Below are positions 1 through 6,473 of a stretch of 15,606 nucleotides of DNA, piece by piece. A model generated the notes under the pieces. That model made no database searches. It was given only the letters and a program-made list of their open reading frames with translations, and was not told the origin of the DNA. The stretch is from Anaerorudis sp964444915 (lineage in GTDB: Bacteria > Bacteroidota > Bacteroidia > Bacteroidales > Dysgonomonadaceae), in contig CAYUIY010000050.1 in NCBI GenBank assembly GCA_964444915.1, forward strand, positions 1-15,606, read 5' to 3'. Within the stretch, counting starts at the first letter, position 1, and every line of letters starts with the position of its first letter. A program made the position numbers and the translations under genes.

Positions 1-402
1 GTGAGAGTCGTCGTCGTCATTCTCCTTAATAAAATGTGCCAACACATGCGCCTGCAAATGATTGACATCGATGAGAGGAATATTCAACGCCGAAGAAAAG
101 CCCTTGGCAAAAGACGTTCCTACCAGCAATGACCCCAATAACCCGGGTCCCCGAGTAAAAGCTATTGCCGAAAGTTCGTCTTTCGATACCCCGGCTTGCT
201 TCAGTGCATCGTGCACTACCGGAATAATATTTTGTTGATGCGCACGCGACGCCAATTCAGGAACAACCCCTCCATATCGTTCGTGCACCGACTGATTAGC
301 TATTACATTCGATAAGATTATCCTATCGCGAATCACTGCAGCCGACGTATCATCGCAGGAAGATTCTATTCCTAAAATGGTAATTCTTTTCTCTTTTCGC
401 AT
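1..402 (-). CDS. tsaD: tRNA N6-threonylcarbamoyladenosine transferase TsaD, N-terminal part, cut by window edge
   Basis: TsaD transfers threonylcarbamoyl from threonylcarbamoyl-AMP to A37 of ANN-decoding tRNAs, acting in the cytoplasm with TsaB and TsaE. The 134 visible codons start at ATG 402-400 and stay open to base 1, so about 60% of the protein (family about 340 aa) lies outside. The N-terminus has the ASKHA-fold ILGIESSCDDTSAAV (residues 9-23), the GGVVPELASRAH block (44-55), the FTRGPGLLGSLLVG nucleotide-loop block (82-95) and the metal-ligand motif HLQAH (H115, H119), all textbook for TsaD/Gcp. A run of four Asp (129-132) follows. A TATCTTTG element lies only 8 bases before the start, suggesting its own promoter and a very short leader. 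The neighbouring DUF5686 gene lies upstream on the same strand. Identification is secure. Confidence 0.96.
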   Translation of the reverse strand, partial: MRKEKRITILGIESSCDDTSAAVIRDRIILSNVIANQSVHERYGGVVPELASRAHQQNIIPVVHDALKQAGVSKDELSAIAFTRGPGLLGSLLVGTSFAKGFSSALNIPLIDVNHLQAHVLAHFIKENDDDDSH

Positions 403-410
403 AGCAAATA

Positions 411-418
411 CAAAGATA
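411..418 (-). promoter_or_regulatory. Candidate -7 element (TATCTTTG) for tsaD
   Basis: Read on the minus strand this is an exact match to the Bacteroidota sigma-ABfr -7 consensus TAnnTTTG. It lies only 8 bases upstream of the tsaD start codon, so a transcript from here would be leaderless or nearly so. I see no good -33 TTTG; the expected position overlaps the tail of the upstream terminator hairpin. Confidence 0.4.
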
Positions 419-422
419 AGTG

Positions 423-454
423 AAAAAAAGGGAATATGCAGCTCTTTCCCTTTT
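423..454 (-). terminator. Intrinsic terminator after the DUF5686 gene
   Basis: On the minus strand, 8 bases after the DUF5686 stop codon, a 9-bp stem AAAAGGGAA / TTCCCTTTT with an 11-base loop runs into a T tract (seven T in all, part of them in the stem). It should separate the barrel gene from tsaD. The plus-strand reading is also hairpin plus T-rich, so it may act weakly in both directions. Confidence 0.6.
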
Positions 455-461
455 CATTTTA

Positions 462-1868
462 TCAAATAGTTATATCCAACCGTAAACTCCCTCGAATAGC
501 ATGAGGATTATTACGATAGGTAAAACGATGAACGTATTCAACCCGAAAAAAACCCATAAAATTAACAACCCCTATCGAACCCTCGATATAGGGCATTTTC
601 TTCATAACGGTAGTTGTTTCAGGAAAAATAAAAAGATCATTGTCTGACGTAGGTATATTTTTATTTTTCAATTTACTATAGACTGTCCGAAAAGTGATCA
701 ACTCTCTGGTTCCCCATTTTCTAAAAACAGGTACATGATAAAGCAACCATCGATTCCCGATAAAACTTGTGCGTAATGCATACTGTTTATCACCTACAAA
801 TTCAATAGCCTGAGTACAATAAAACGCACTGTTTTCTATTGGATTTTTACTGTGCTGATTGGGATAAAGCAGCATGGGAAAAGGCAAAAGTCCCCAAACT
901 CTTTGAACATCTGCCGAGACATTAAATCGACCATAATCACCAACAACAAAACGTTCCTGAACCGAAGCTTCAACTCTTTCGTACGATACCCTACCACCAA
1001 GAAAACCATTCAATCCTGTTGTATAAGACAACGTGAAGATGGGTTTACCATAAGACAATAATTTCCGTTTTCGACGATATTGAAAATACGATACCGAAGG
1101 TATATAACGCAGCAATACTCCCACTTCACCCGTCTTTAAATTCGAATGCAAGACCGGCTCATTATCTCCTTTAAGGGTCATAAAGGAAAATCCTTCTCCC
1201 GGCTCAATAGTAGAAGTGCGAACCCACGCCTGCCATGCCAAACCCCATAAAGTTTCTTTTTCATAACAAAGTTCGGTAAAATTCCGATAAGCTGTTGCAC
1301 CTTCAGAATGTTTGTATGTATACAATACGGCATCGTTTGTTGCACGCGGATGCAACTCTGCAAAAGGATAAATATCGTTTTCATAAATAACAGAAAGGTT
1401 ATTTTTGGGGAATTCCTCTTCGTGATAAAGCGGATTATTGAACGACCAGGTTGCTTCGCCTCTGTATTTGAGTTTTTCGTCCTTGAAGCCATAAGCCATA
1501 TACCCTTTCAGAAAAAAATGTGAATGAAATCGTGCCGTAGATGCCACCCCTCCTCTCAATCTGAATCCCTCCATATGATTATATGTAGGGATTGTCTGAA
1601 TACGACCGAAATCAAAAACATTTGTTTGGGGATTCCCCAAAGGAAACCAATCGTCCAAAACCAAATTAACCAGCGTATCTGCCAGGTATAGTATCGGCAT
1701 GTATTTTTCCCCTAATTTAATAGGGAACCTATTGATCAAATCAACAGATTTGTTTTGCTGAATTTTATAAACAGAATCGTTAACCGCACTTTCTTCGGCT
1801 TTTATTTGACCGGTCATAACGGTAACCCATAAAAAATAAAACACGGTAATGCAGCCGATCCTTTTCAT
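462..1868 (-). CDS. DUF5686 family outer-membrane beta-barrel protein, short form
   Basis: A 468-aa protein with an N-terminal hydrophobic signal (residues about 4-21) after MKR, followed by aromatic-rich alternating segments typical of an outer-membrane barrel. Blocks matching my memory of the Bacteroidota DUF5686 family include EGFRLRGGVAST, FLKGYMAYGFKDEKLKYRGE, the Y-P-N region at LLYPNQHS, and the closing segments MPYIEGSIGV, FFRVEYVHRFTYR and RGSLRLDITI. Most family members are about 800 aa and begin with a carboxypeptidase-like regulatory domain; this protein lacks that domain and the first part of the barrel region, yet has its own signal peptide, so it looks like a short version rather than a sequencing break. 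The family is commonly found near tsaD in Bacteroidales. The molecular function is unknown; outer-membrane location is inferred. No exact -7 promoter element was seen before it. Confidence 0.75.
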   Translation of the reverse strand: MKRIGCITVFYFLWVTVMTGQIKAEESAVNDSVYKIQQNKSVDLINRFPIKLGEKYMPILYLADTLVNLVLDDWFPLGNPQTNVFDFGRIQTIPTYNHMEGFRLRGGVASTARFHSHFFLKGYMAYGFKDEKLKYRGEATWSFNNPLYHEEEFPKNNLSVIYENDIYPFAELHPRATNDAVLYTYKHSEGATAYRNFTELCYEKETLWGLAWQAWVRTSTIEPGEGFSFMTLKGDNEPVLHSNLKTGEVGVLLRYIPSVSYFQYRRKRKLLSYGKPIFTLSYTTGLNGFLGGRVSYERVEASVQERFVVGDYGRFNVSADVQRVWGLLPFPMLLYPNQHSKNPIENSAFYCTQAIEFVGDKQYALRTSFIGNRWLLYHVPVFRKWGTRELITFRTVYSKLKNKNIPTSDNDLFIFPETTTVMKKMPYIEGSIGVVNFMGFFRVEYVHRFTYRNNPHAIRGSLRLDITI

Positions 1869-1990
1869 CAGATTTAAAACTAAAATCTACAATATTAATG
1901 TAAAAAACCAGGCTATTGCTATATCGGCAACGCCCGGTCTTCCTTATTATTTTCTGCCTTATTTAAAACGTTAGCAGTACATTTCGTTCA

Positions 1991-2983
1991 TTAAGCTTTA
2001 CCTGCACTTCCCAATACGTTTTGAGTTTTGTGCATATAAAGTTTCTTCAATTCATCGCGAGCTGGTCCAAGATATTTACGCGGATCAAATTCTTCGGGCT
2101 GTGTCCAGAGTACTCTTCGCACTGCAGCTGTCATTGCCAAGCGACCGTCGGAATCGATATTGATCTTGCAAACGGCCGATTTGGCAGCCTCACGAAGTTG
2201 CTCTTCCGGAATCCCAATAGAATCTTCCAATTTGCCGCCATATTTGTTAATTTCATCCACATACTCTTGAGGAACAGAAGAAGCACCGTGAAGGACAATA
2301 GGAAATCCAGGAATACGTCTTTCAACCTCTTTCAGAATATCGAAACGCAATGGAGGAGGAACCAATCTTCCTTTTTCGTCGCGCGTACACTGCTCCGGTT
2401 TAAATTTATATGCACCATGAGATGTTCCAATAGAAATTGCCAATGAATCTACACCGGTACGACTTACAAAATCCACCACTTCATCGGGATCGGTATAGGT
2501 ATGACTTTCTGCTTTAACATCGTCTTCAATGCCGGCCAACACACCCAATTCTCCTTCAACAGTAACATCAAATTGGTGAGCATAATCAACCACTTGCTTG
2601 GTCAATGCCACATTTTCTTCGTAGGGCAGATGCGAACCGTCAATCATCACCGATGAAAATCCGTATTCGATACAACTTTTACACAGTTCAAAACTATTCC
2701 CGTGATCGAGATGAAGCACAATAGGAATCGGATATCCTAACTCTTTTGCATACTCAACTGCACCTTGAGCCATATAACGCAACAACGTTTGATTGGCATA
2801 TTTTCGTGCACCGCTCGATACCTGCAAAATCACGGGCGATTTTGTTTCTACACATGCAGAAACAATAGCCTGCAATTGTTCCATATTATTGAAATTAAAT
2901 CCGGGAATGGCATAACCGCCTTCCATTGCTTTTTTAAACAGCTCTCTTGAATTTACAAGACCCAGTTCTTTGTAACTTACCAT
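1991..2983 (-). CDS. fba: Class II fructose-1,6-bisphosphate aldolase
   Basis: Zinc-dependent aldolase interconverting fructose-1,6-bisphosphate with glyceraldehyde-3-phosphate and dihydroxyacetone phosphate in cytoplasmic glycolysis and gluconeogenesis. The 330-aa TIM barrel is full length for the long class II type used by Bacteroidota. Visible motifs: PGFNFNN (27-33), VLHLDHG with catalytic D93 and zinc ligand H94 (89-95), TVEGELG (141-147), ISIGTSHG with H189 (183-190), VLHGASS with H232 (230-236) and KINIDSD (273-279), the substrate-binding loop. The ATG at 2983-2981 is preceded by an AT-rich leader and a TACATTTG promoter element. It appears monocistronic: 122 bases separate it from the next minus-strand gene. 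Tagatose-bisphosphate aldolase is the main alternative within the fold, but the length and sequence fit FBA. Confidence 0.95.
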   Translation of the reverse strand: MVSYKELGLVNSRELFKKAMEGGYAIPGFNFNNMEQLQAIVSACVETKSPVILQVSSGARKYANQTLLRYMAQGAVEYAKELGYPIPIVLHLDHGNSFELCKSCIEYGFSSVMIDGSHLPYEENVALTKQVVDYAHQFDVTVEGELGVLAGIEDDVKAESHTYTDPDEVVDFVSRTGVDSLAISIGTSHGAYKFKPEQCTRDEKGRLVPPPLRFDILKEVERRIPGFPIVLHGASSVPQEYVDEINKYGGKLEDSIGIPEEQLREAAKSAVCKINIDSDGRLAMTAAVRRVLWTQPEEFDPRKYLGPARDELKKLYMHKTQNVLGSAGKA

Positions 2984-3322
2984 TGTTTTAATGTTTAGTG
3001 TGATTAATAACTAATTTGCCTTTAAGTTCTCTACAAATGTAGAAAATTTATTGCGAAAAAATGGAGTATAGAGAATAATGCCAAGATATTTTTCTTTTAT
3101 TTAACTAAATAGAAAAAAATAGGAAATATTCATTTGCGAGAAAAAAGAAAATATTAAAAAAAGAAGAAGTAAATAAACTTATTTCATTTTTTTATACTAC
3201 TTTTACACATCATGTCATTCTATAGAAAATTCAAAAAACGAAAATTGTCAAAAAATTTCCCCCCGGAATGAAAAAATTACCTCAAGCAAAAAACAATCGT
3301 GTATTAATAAATAATTAAAGCA
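2984..3322. other. AT-rich intergenic region between divergent fba and DUF3467 genes
   Basis: These 339 bases are strongly AT-rich, with A and T tracts and no credible coding frame or RNA gene. The fba promoter element lies at 3034-3041. On plus, TACTTTTA at 3196-3203 is one base off the -7 consensus and could serve the DUF3467 gene. A short C/G run (CCCCCCGG) at 3260-3267 stands out but forms no hairpin I can see. Confidence 0.6.
3034..3041 (-). promoter_or_regulatory. Candidate -7 promoter element (TACATTTG) for fba
   Basis: This is an exact TAnnTTTG match on the minus strand, giving a leader of roughly 45 bases before the aldolase start. It sits inside a near-palindrome (CTACAAATGTAG on plus, 3031-3042). 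The -33 region is only T-rich, without a clean TTTG. Confidence 0.5.
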
Positions 3323-3634
3323 ATGGAAAATTTCAAAGAAGAAAATCAAATTCAAATCGAGTTATCCGAGGAAGTAGCTCAAGGAACATACGCAAATCTG
3401 GCCATTATTTCCCATTCTTCATCCGAATTTGTTATCGATTTTGTCCGGATCGTGCCGGGCGTACCAAAAGCAAAAGTTAAATCGCGCATCATTCTCACTC
3501 CCGAAAACGCCAAACGCCTGCTTTTTGCGTTAAAAGACAATATCGAAAAATTCGAAAAAGTAAATGGGACTATTCATTTGGGAAACGAACCCGAAAATTT
3601 CTTTCCTCCCTTAGGGAAGATGGGAGAAGCGTAA
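3323..3634 (+). CDS. DUF3467 domain-containing protein
   Basis: A 103-aa acidic protein without a signal peptide or membrane segment. The pattern of an alternating beta sheet (IQIELSEEVAQGTYANLAII, then SSEFVIDFVRIVPG) and the segment SRIILTPENAKRLLFALKDNIEKFE is the DUF3467 signature. In many Bacteroidota the DUF3467 gene follows rpoC; that neighbourhood is absent here. The function is unknown. The protein ends 8 bases before the start of the cyd remnant, so the two may once have shared a transcript. The ATG at 3323 is the only good start and is preceded by an A-rich leader. Confidence 0.85.
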   Translation: MENFKEENQIQIELSEEVAQGTYANLAIISHSSSEFVIDFVRIVPGVPKAKVKSRIILTPENAKRLLFALKDNIEKFEKVNGTIHLGNEPENFFPPLGKMGEA

Positions 3635-3642
3635 ATTTACAT

Positions 3643-4017
3643 ATGAATACCAAGCTCACTCAACCTGCGAAAAGATTCAACCGGTTTTCCCTATTTTGGG
3701 AAGGATTTACTCAAAATTGAATTACCCAAATTATTATCGCTGTTGGGATATCGCGATATCGATGCCTTTGTTCCCGGTATCAACTTTTGGATATGGCTAT
3801 TTAACCAAAGGACAAGACAGCATTCCCAACATACCCCTCACATTTTACAGCTTTCATCTCTCAGAATTCATCGTCAAGCGAACTGACCCTGAGGGTGATG
3901 TTCTACGTATCGCTGCTGGTGCCGATTGTAATAGGCTATATTGCTTACGCTTGGCGATTACTGGAAAAGAAACGATTGAGTATTGAAGATCTGAAAGCCG
4001 ATGAACATGCCTATTAA
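3643..4017 (+). pseudogene. cydB: Decayed cytochrome bd remnant: CydB C-terminus, preceded by possible DUF4492 fragment
   Basis: Read in one frame from ATG 3643, this stretch is broken by TGA at 3718-3720 and TAA at 3802-3804. After the second stop, codons to TAA 4015-4017 read as the C-terminal end of CydB (cytochrome bd quinol oxidase subunit II): the NSSSS-x-LTLRVM block (3865-3900), then a membrane segment MFYVSLLVPIVIGYIAYAWR, then a charged tail ending DEHAY, as in Bacteroidales CydB proteins. No start codon supports this piece and about 80% of CydB is missing. The first 25 codons (RFNRFSLFWEGF at residues 11-22) vaguely resemble the small DUF4492 protein that precedes cydA in Bacteroidota, and the residues after the first stop (TQIIIAV) fit its membrane segment. 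If so, an internal deletion removed cydA and most of cydB. The CydB part is fairly secure; the DUF4492 part is weak. An overlapping 96-codon frame (3696-3986) has no family likeness. Confidence 0.7.
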
Positions 4018-4042
4018 TAAGATAGAGAGCATTTTATTAATC

Positions 4043-4058
4043 ATTATCGCACGATAAT
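4043..4058. repeat. 16-bp near-perfect palindrome ATTATCG-CA-CGATAAT
   Basis: Two perfect 7-base arms are separated by 2 bases, about 57 bases upstream of the candidate -7 element of the following lipoprotein gene. The lack of a T run straight after it and the tiny spacer argue for a protein-binding operator rather than a terminator, but the regulator is unknown. Confidence 0.4.
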
Positions 4059-4114
4059 CGGAACATTGTTACATTTTTTTCTTTTGAAAACAGACATAAT
4101 TCTTATAAAAAGTG

Positions 4115-4122
4115 TAATTTTG
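4115..4122 (+). promoter_or_regulatory. Candidate -7 promoter element (TAATTTTG) for the lipoprotein-rsmG unit
   Basis: This exact TAnnTTTG match lies 20-26 bases before the possible ATG starts of the DUF3298-type lipoprotein, which would give a short leader typical of Bacteroidota. No convincing -33 TTTG lies at the expected spacing. Confidence 0.5.
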
Positions 4123-4142
4123 CAAACGATGAATAGAGGATT

Positions 4143-5057
4143 ATGTTCATGAAAAAACAAAAAAAATTATATGCAATTTTCATTTGCATAGGTATGATTT
4201 CTTCTTTTTTCTCCTGTAAAAACATAAATAATACATCCGGCAGTAACAACAAAATCGAGTTCGATGTGCTGTCTGTAACAAAAAAATCGTATCTGGATAA
4301 CGATACCACTCAACCTTTTTGTGAAATAGCCATTCGTTTTGTTTATCCCAAAACTGCCGAAAAATTAGATGTAAAGCAATTGCAACAATTGTTTATAGAA
4401 AACATGTTCGGACAATCTTATCTCAACCTTTCTCCTCAGGAAGCCATGGATCGATATGTAGCTAATTACATAAAAAATTATCTGAGCGACGCCAAAATAT
4501 TCAATAAAAACATATCCAACATGAAACTCATGGGAACTTTGGCAACCGATTATTCCGACGAATGGGATAATATCTATGGCGATACTTTATCGTATATCTT
4601 TTATTCGTATTACGAAACACTTTCGGATACGATTTACTTTAATAAAAACGACATTTTATCTTTTCAAGTAAGGCAAACCCGGGGCAAAGATGAAGAAACA
4701 TCTTTTGAATCCTATAAAAACTGCGTGATAAATCTTAAAACAGAAACAATCCTCACTGAAAACGATATTTTTAAGCCGGATTACGAAAAACAACTTCAGT
4801 TGCTATTTATCTCTTCCTTAATAGAACAAAACGGAGTTAAAACAATTGGCGATCTAGAAGATCTGGGCTATTTCGACATTGAAGAAATCATGCCGAATAA
4901 AAATTTTCTTGTAGATGACAAAGGCATCACGTATATCTTTAACAGAGGAGAATGTGCAGCCTATCCGTTAAATGCTCAGGTTATTTTTCTTTCGTATGAC
5001 GCTCTGCGGCCAATACTGAAAGAAAATACCGTTGTCTCACAATTAGCTGGAAGATAA
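4143..5057 (+). CDS. Putative lipoprotein with C-terminal DUF3298 (RsiV-like) domain
   Basis: A 304-aa protein starting with a basic and hydrophobic lipoprotein signal; the lipobox is SSFFSC with the lipidated Cys at residue 25, followed by KN, so it should be anchored in a membrane facing the periplasm. Starts at ATG 4143 or ATG 4149 are both possible. The C-terminal third (about 195-295), with LKTETILTENDIF, then DDKGITYIFNRGECAAYPLN and IFLSYDALRPIL, follows the DUF3298 fold pattern found in RsiV and in many Bacteroidota lipoproteins, usually after a DUF4163-like region. The middle is rich in Asn, Asp and Tyr. No enzymatic motif is visible and the function is unknown. Its TAA stop directly abuts the rsmG ATG, so the two are very likely co-transcribed and possibly translationally coupled. 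Confidence 0.75.
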   Translation: MFMKKQKKLYAIFICIGMISSFFSCKNINNTSGSNNKIEFDVLSVTKKSYLDNDTTQPFCEIAIRFVYPKTAEKLDVKQLQQLFIENMFGQSYLNLSPQEAMDRYVANYIKNYLSDAKIFNKNISNMKLMGTLATDYSDEWDNIYGDTLSYIFYSYYETLSDTIYFNKNDILSFQVRQTRGKDEETSFESYKNCVINLKTETILTENDIFKPDYEKQLQLLFISSLIEQNGVKTIGDLEDLGYFDIEEIMPNKNFLVDDKGITYIFNRGECAAYPLNAQVIFLSYDALRPILKENTVVSQLAGR

Positions 5058-5687
5058 ATGTCATACCTAATAAAACAGTATTTCCCTTCTTTAACCGAGC
5101 AGCAACTACACCAATTCGATGCGCTTTATGACCTGTATAAAGAATGGAACGCTAAAATAAATGTCATTTCCAGAAAAGATATCGATAACCTTTACCTTCA
5201 TCATGTATTGCATTCGTTGGCAATAGCCAAATTCATTTCTTTCGTAGCAGGAACAAAAATTATGGATGTGGGAACCGGTGGTGGTTTCCCCGGTATTCCG
5301 CTTGCCATCTTTTTCCCTGAGGTTCGGTTTCTATTGTTAGACAGCATCGGGAAAAAAATTAAAGTAGCAAGCGAAATCTCAACAGCCATCGGATTACAGA
5401 ATGTAGAATTTGCTCATTCTCGCGTTGAGAAGGAAAAAAGAACATTCGATTTCGTAGTCAGCCGTGCCGTCATGTCTTTACCCGAATTGGTAAAAACCAC
5501 GCAGAAAAACATCTCGTCCCAACAGAAAAATGCGCTTCTCAACGGCATTATTTGTCTGAAAGGCGGCGATTTAACCCGCGAGATAAAACCCTTTACAAAC
5601 AAAGTTAAGGTCATTCCTTTGACGACATATTTTAACGAACCTTTTTTTGAAACAAAACATTTGGTATACCTTCCTATAATTAAATAA
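5058..5687 (+). CDS. rsmG: 16S rRNA (guanine-527 N7) methyltransferase RsmG
   Basis: RsmG (GidB) transfers a methyl group from S-adenosylmethionine to N7 of G527 in 16S rRNA. The 209-aa length is normal. The N-terminal helix region (LYKEWNAKINVISRKD, 26-41) is characteristic, followed by the SAM-binding loop KIMDVGTGGGFPGIPLAI (67-84), the acidic LLLDSIGKK motif (92-100) and VSRAVMSLPELV (134-145). The start ATG follows the upstream stop with no spacer (TAAATG), and no other start in the frame keeps the N-terminal motif. Loss of this enzyme gives low-level streptomycin resistance in other bacteria. Nothing is missing here. Confidence 0.95.
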   Translation: MSYLIKQYFPSLTEQQLHQFDALYDLYKEWNAKINVISRKDIDNLYLHHVLHSLAIAKFISFVAGTKIMDVGTGGGFPGIPLAIFFPEVRFLLLDSIGKKIKVASEISTAIGLQNVEFAHSRVEKEKRTFDFVVSRAVMSLPELVKTTQKNISSQQKNALLNGIICLKGGDLTREIKPFTNKVKVIPLTTYFNEPFFETKHLVYLPIIK

Positions 5688-5701
5688 CGATTATTATCGG
5701 G

Positions 5702-5724
5702 CTTTCCAGGCAATAATTGGAAAG
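5702..5724 (+). repeat. Inverted repeat CTTTCCA / TGGAAAG after rsmG
   Basis: Perfect 7-base arms flank a 9-base loop, 14 bases past the rsmG stop. The bases just after are A-rich and the T run (TATTTTTG) comes only 8 bases later, so this is a poor intrinsic terminator. It may instead be an operator for the promoter element at 5732-5739. Confidence 0.35.
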
Positions 5725-5731
5725 AAAAAAC

Positions 5732-5739
5732 TATTTTTG
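5732..5739 (+). promoter_or_regulatory. Candidate -7 promoter element (TATTTTTG) for the MBL-fold hydrolase and gcvP
   Basis: This is an exact TAnnTTTG match, giving a leader of about 45 bases before the hydrolase start at 5790. In such AT-rich DNA a chance match is possible. Confidence 0.4.
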
Positions 5740-5789
5740 TAAAAAACAACAGTTTGCCAATTACATAAAATTACAAAGTCTTTTTATTG

Positions 5790-6434
5790 ATGAAAATTAA
5801 AATATTTGAATTTGGTCCATTAGCTGTAAATACCTATGTGCTTTCCGATGAAACCGGCGAGTGTGTAATAATTGACCCTGCATGTTGGTATCCCCATGAA
5901 AAAGAAACGCTATTCAACTATATAGTGAACAACAATCTTACCGTAAAGCATCTCTTAAACACACATTTACATTTCGACCATATATTGGGAAATGATTTTG
6001 TTGTTTCTAAATTCGGCGTTAAACCCGAAGCACATGCAGCCGATGAGCATTTGCTGAAAAAACTTTCCACTCATCCTCAAATGTTTGGAGTCGACATATC
6101 TCTTCTTTCTGTTCCGCCACTTGGAAATTATCTGAAAGAAAACGATATCGTTTCTTTTGGCAATCAACAATTGCACGTTATTCATATTCCCGGACATTCG
6201 GCAGGAAGCCTCGTTTTTTACAATAAAGCTGCAAATTGTGCTTTTGTAGGAGATGTTCTCTTTAACGGAAGTATCGGAAGAACCGATTTTATAGGAGGAG
6301 ATTACAATCAGCTAGTAGAAGGCATCAAAAACAAATTGTTTATATTGCCCGACGAAACGGTTGTTTATCCCGGTCACGGCCCTGTAACTACTATCGGAAA
6401 CGAAAAAAAATACAATCCTTTTGTAGGAATTTAA
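5790..6434 (+). CDS. Metallo-beta-lactamase-fold hydrolase, glyoxalase II-like
   Basis: A 214-aa cytoplasmic protein (no signal peptide) of the small glyoxalase II / YcbL-like branch of the metallo-beta-lactamase superfamily, probably a thioester hydrolase; the substrate cannot be read from sequence. All metal ligands are present: THLHFDH (H59, H61, D63, H64), PGHSAGS (H136), FVGD (D155) and YPGHGP (H196). The GSIGRTDF motif (160-167) is typical of this group. The C-terminal extension of true long glyoxalase II (about 250 aa) is absent. I chose ATG 5790; a TTG directly before it (5787) is in frame but less likely. The gene lies 39 bases upstream of gcvP and is probably co-transcribed with it, without an obvious functional link. 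Confidence 0.9.
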   Translation: MKIKIFEFGPLAVNTYVLSDETGECVIIDPACWYPHEKETLFNYIVNNNLTVKHLLNTHLHFDHILGNDFVVSKFGVKPEAHAADEHLLKKLSTHPQMFGVDISLLSVPPLGNYLKENDIVSFGNQQLHVIHIPGHSAGSLVFYNKAANCAFVGDVLFNGSIGRTDFIGGDYNQLVEGIKNKLFILPDETVVYPGHGPVTTIGNEKKYNPFVGI

Positions 6435-6473
6435 TCATAAAACATTCAATCATCGAAAAAATCTCTTCATGTT

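Noticed and set aside
2021..2446. 141-codon plus-strand frame opposite the aldolase gene
   Set aside because: It is antisense to conserved FBA motifs, Cys/His/Phe-rich without recognisable domains, and has no leader or promoter.
3696..3986. 96-codon frame starting at TTG over the cyd remnant
   Set aside because: It is out of frame with the recognisable CydB C-terminus, lacks a good start and resembles no family; it is a shadow of the remnant.
6435..6473. Possible glycine riboswitch before gcvP
   Set aside because: The gap is only 39 bases, AT-rich, and lacks the conserved aptamer elements.
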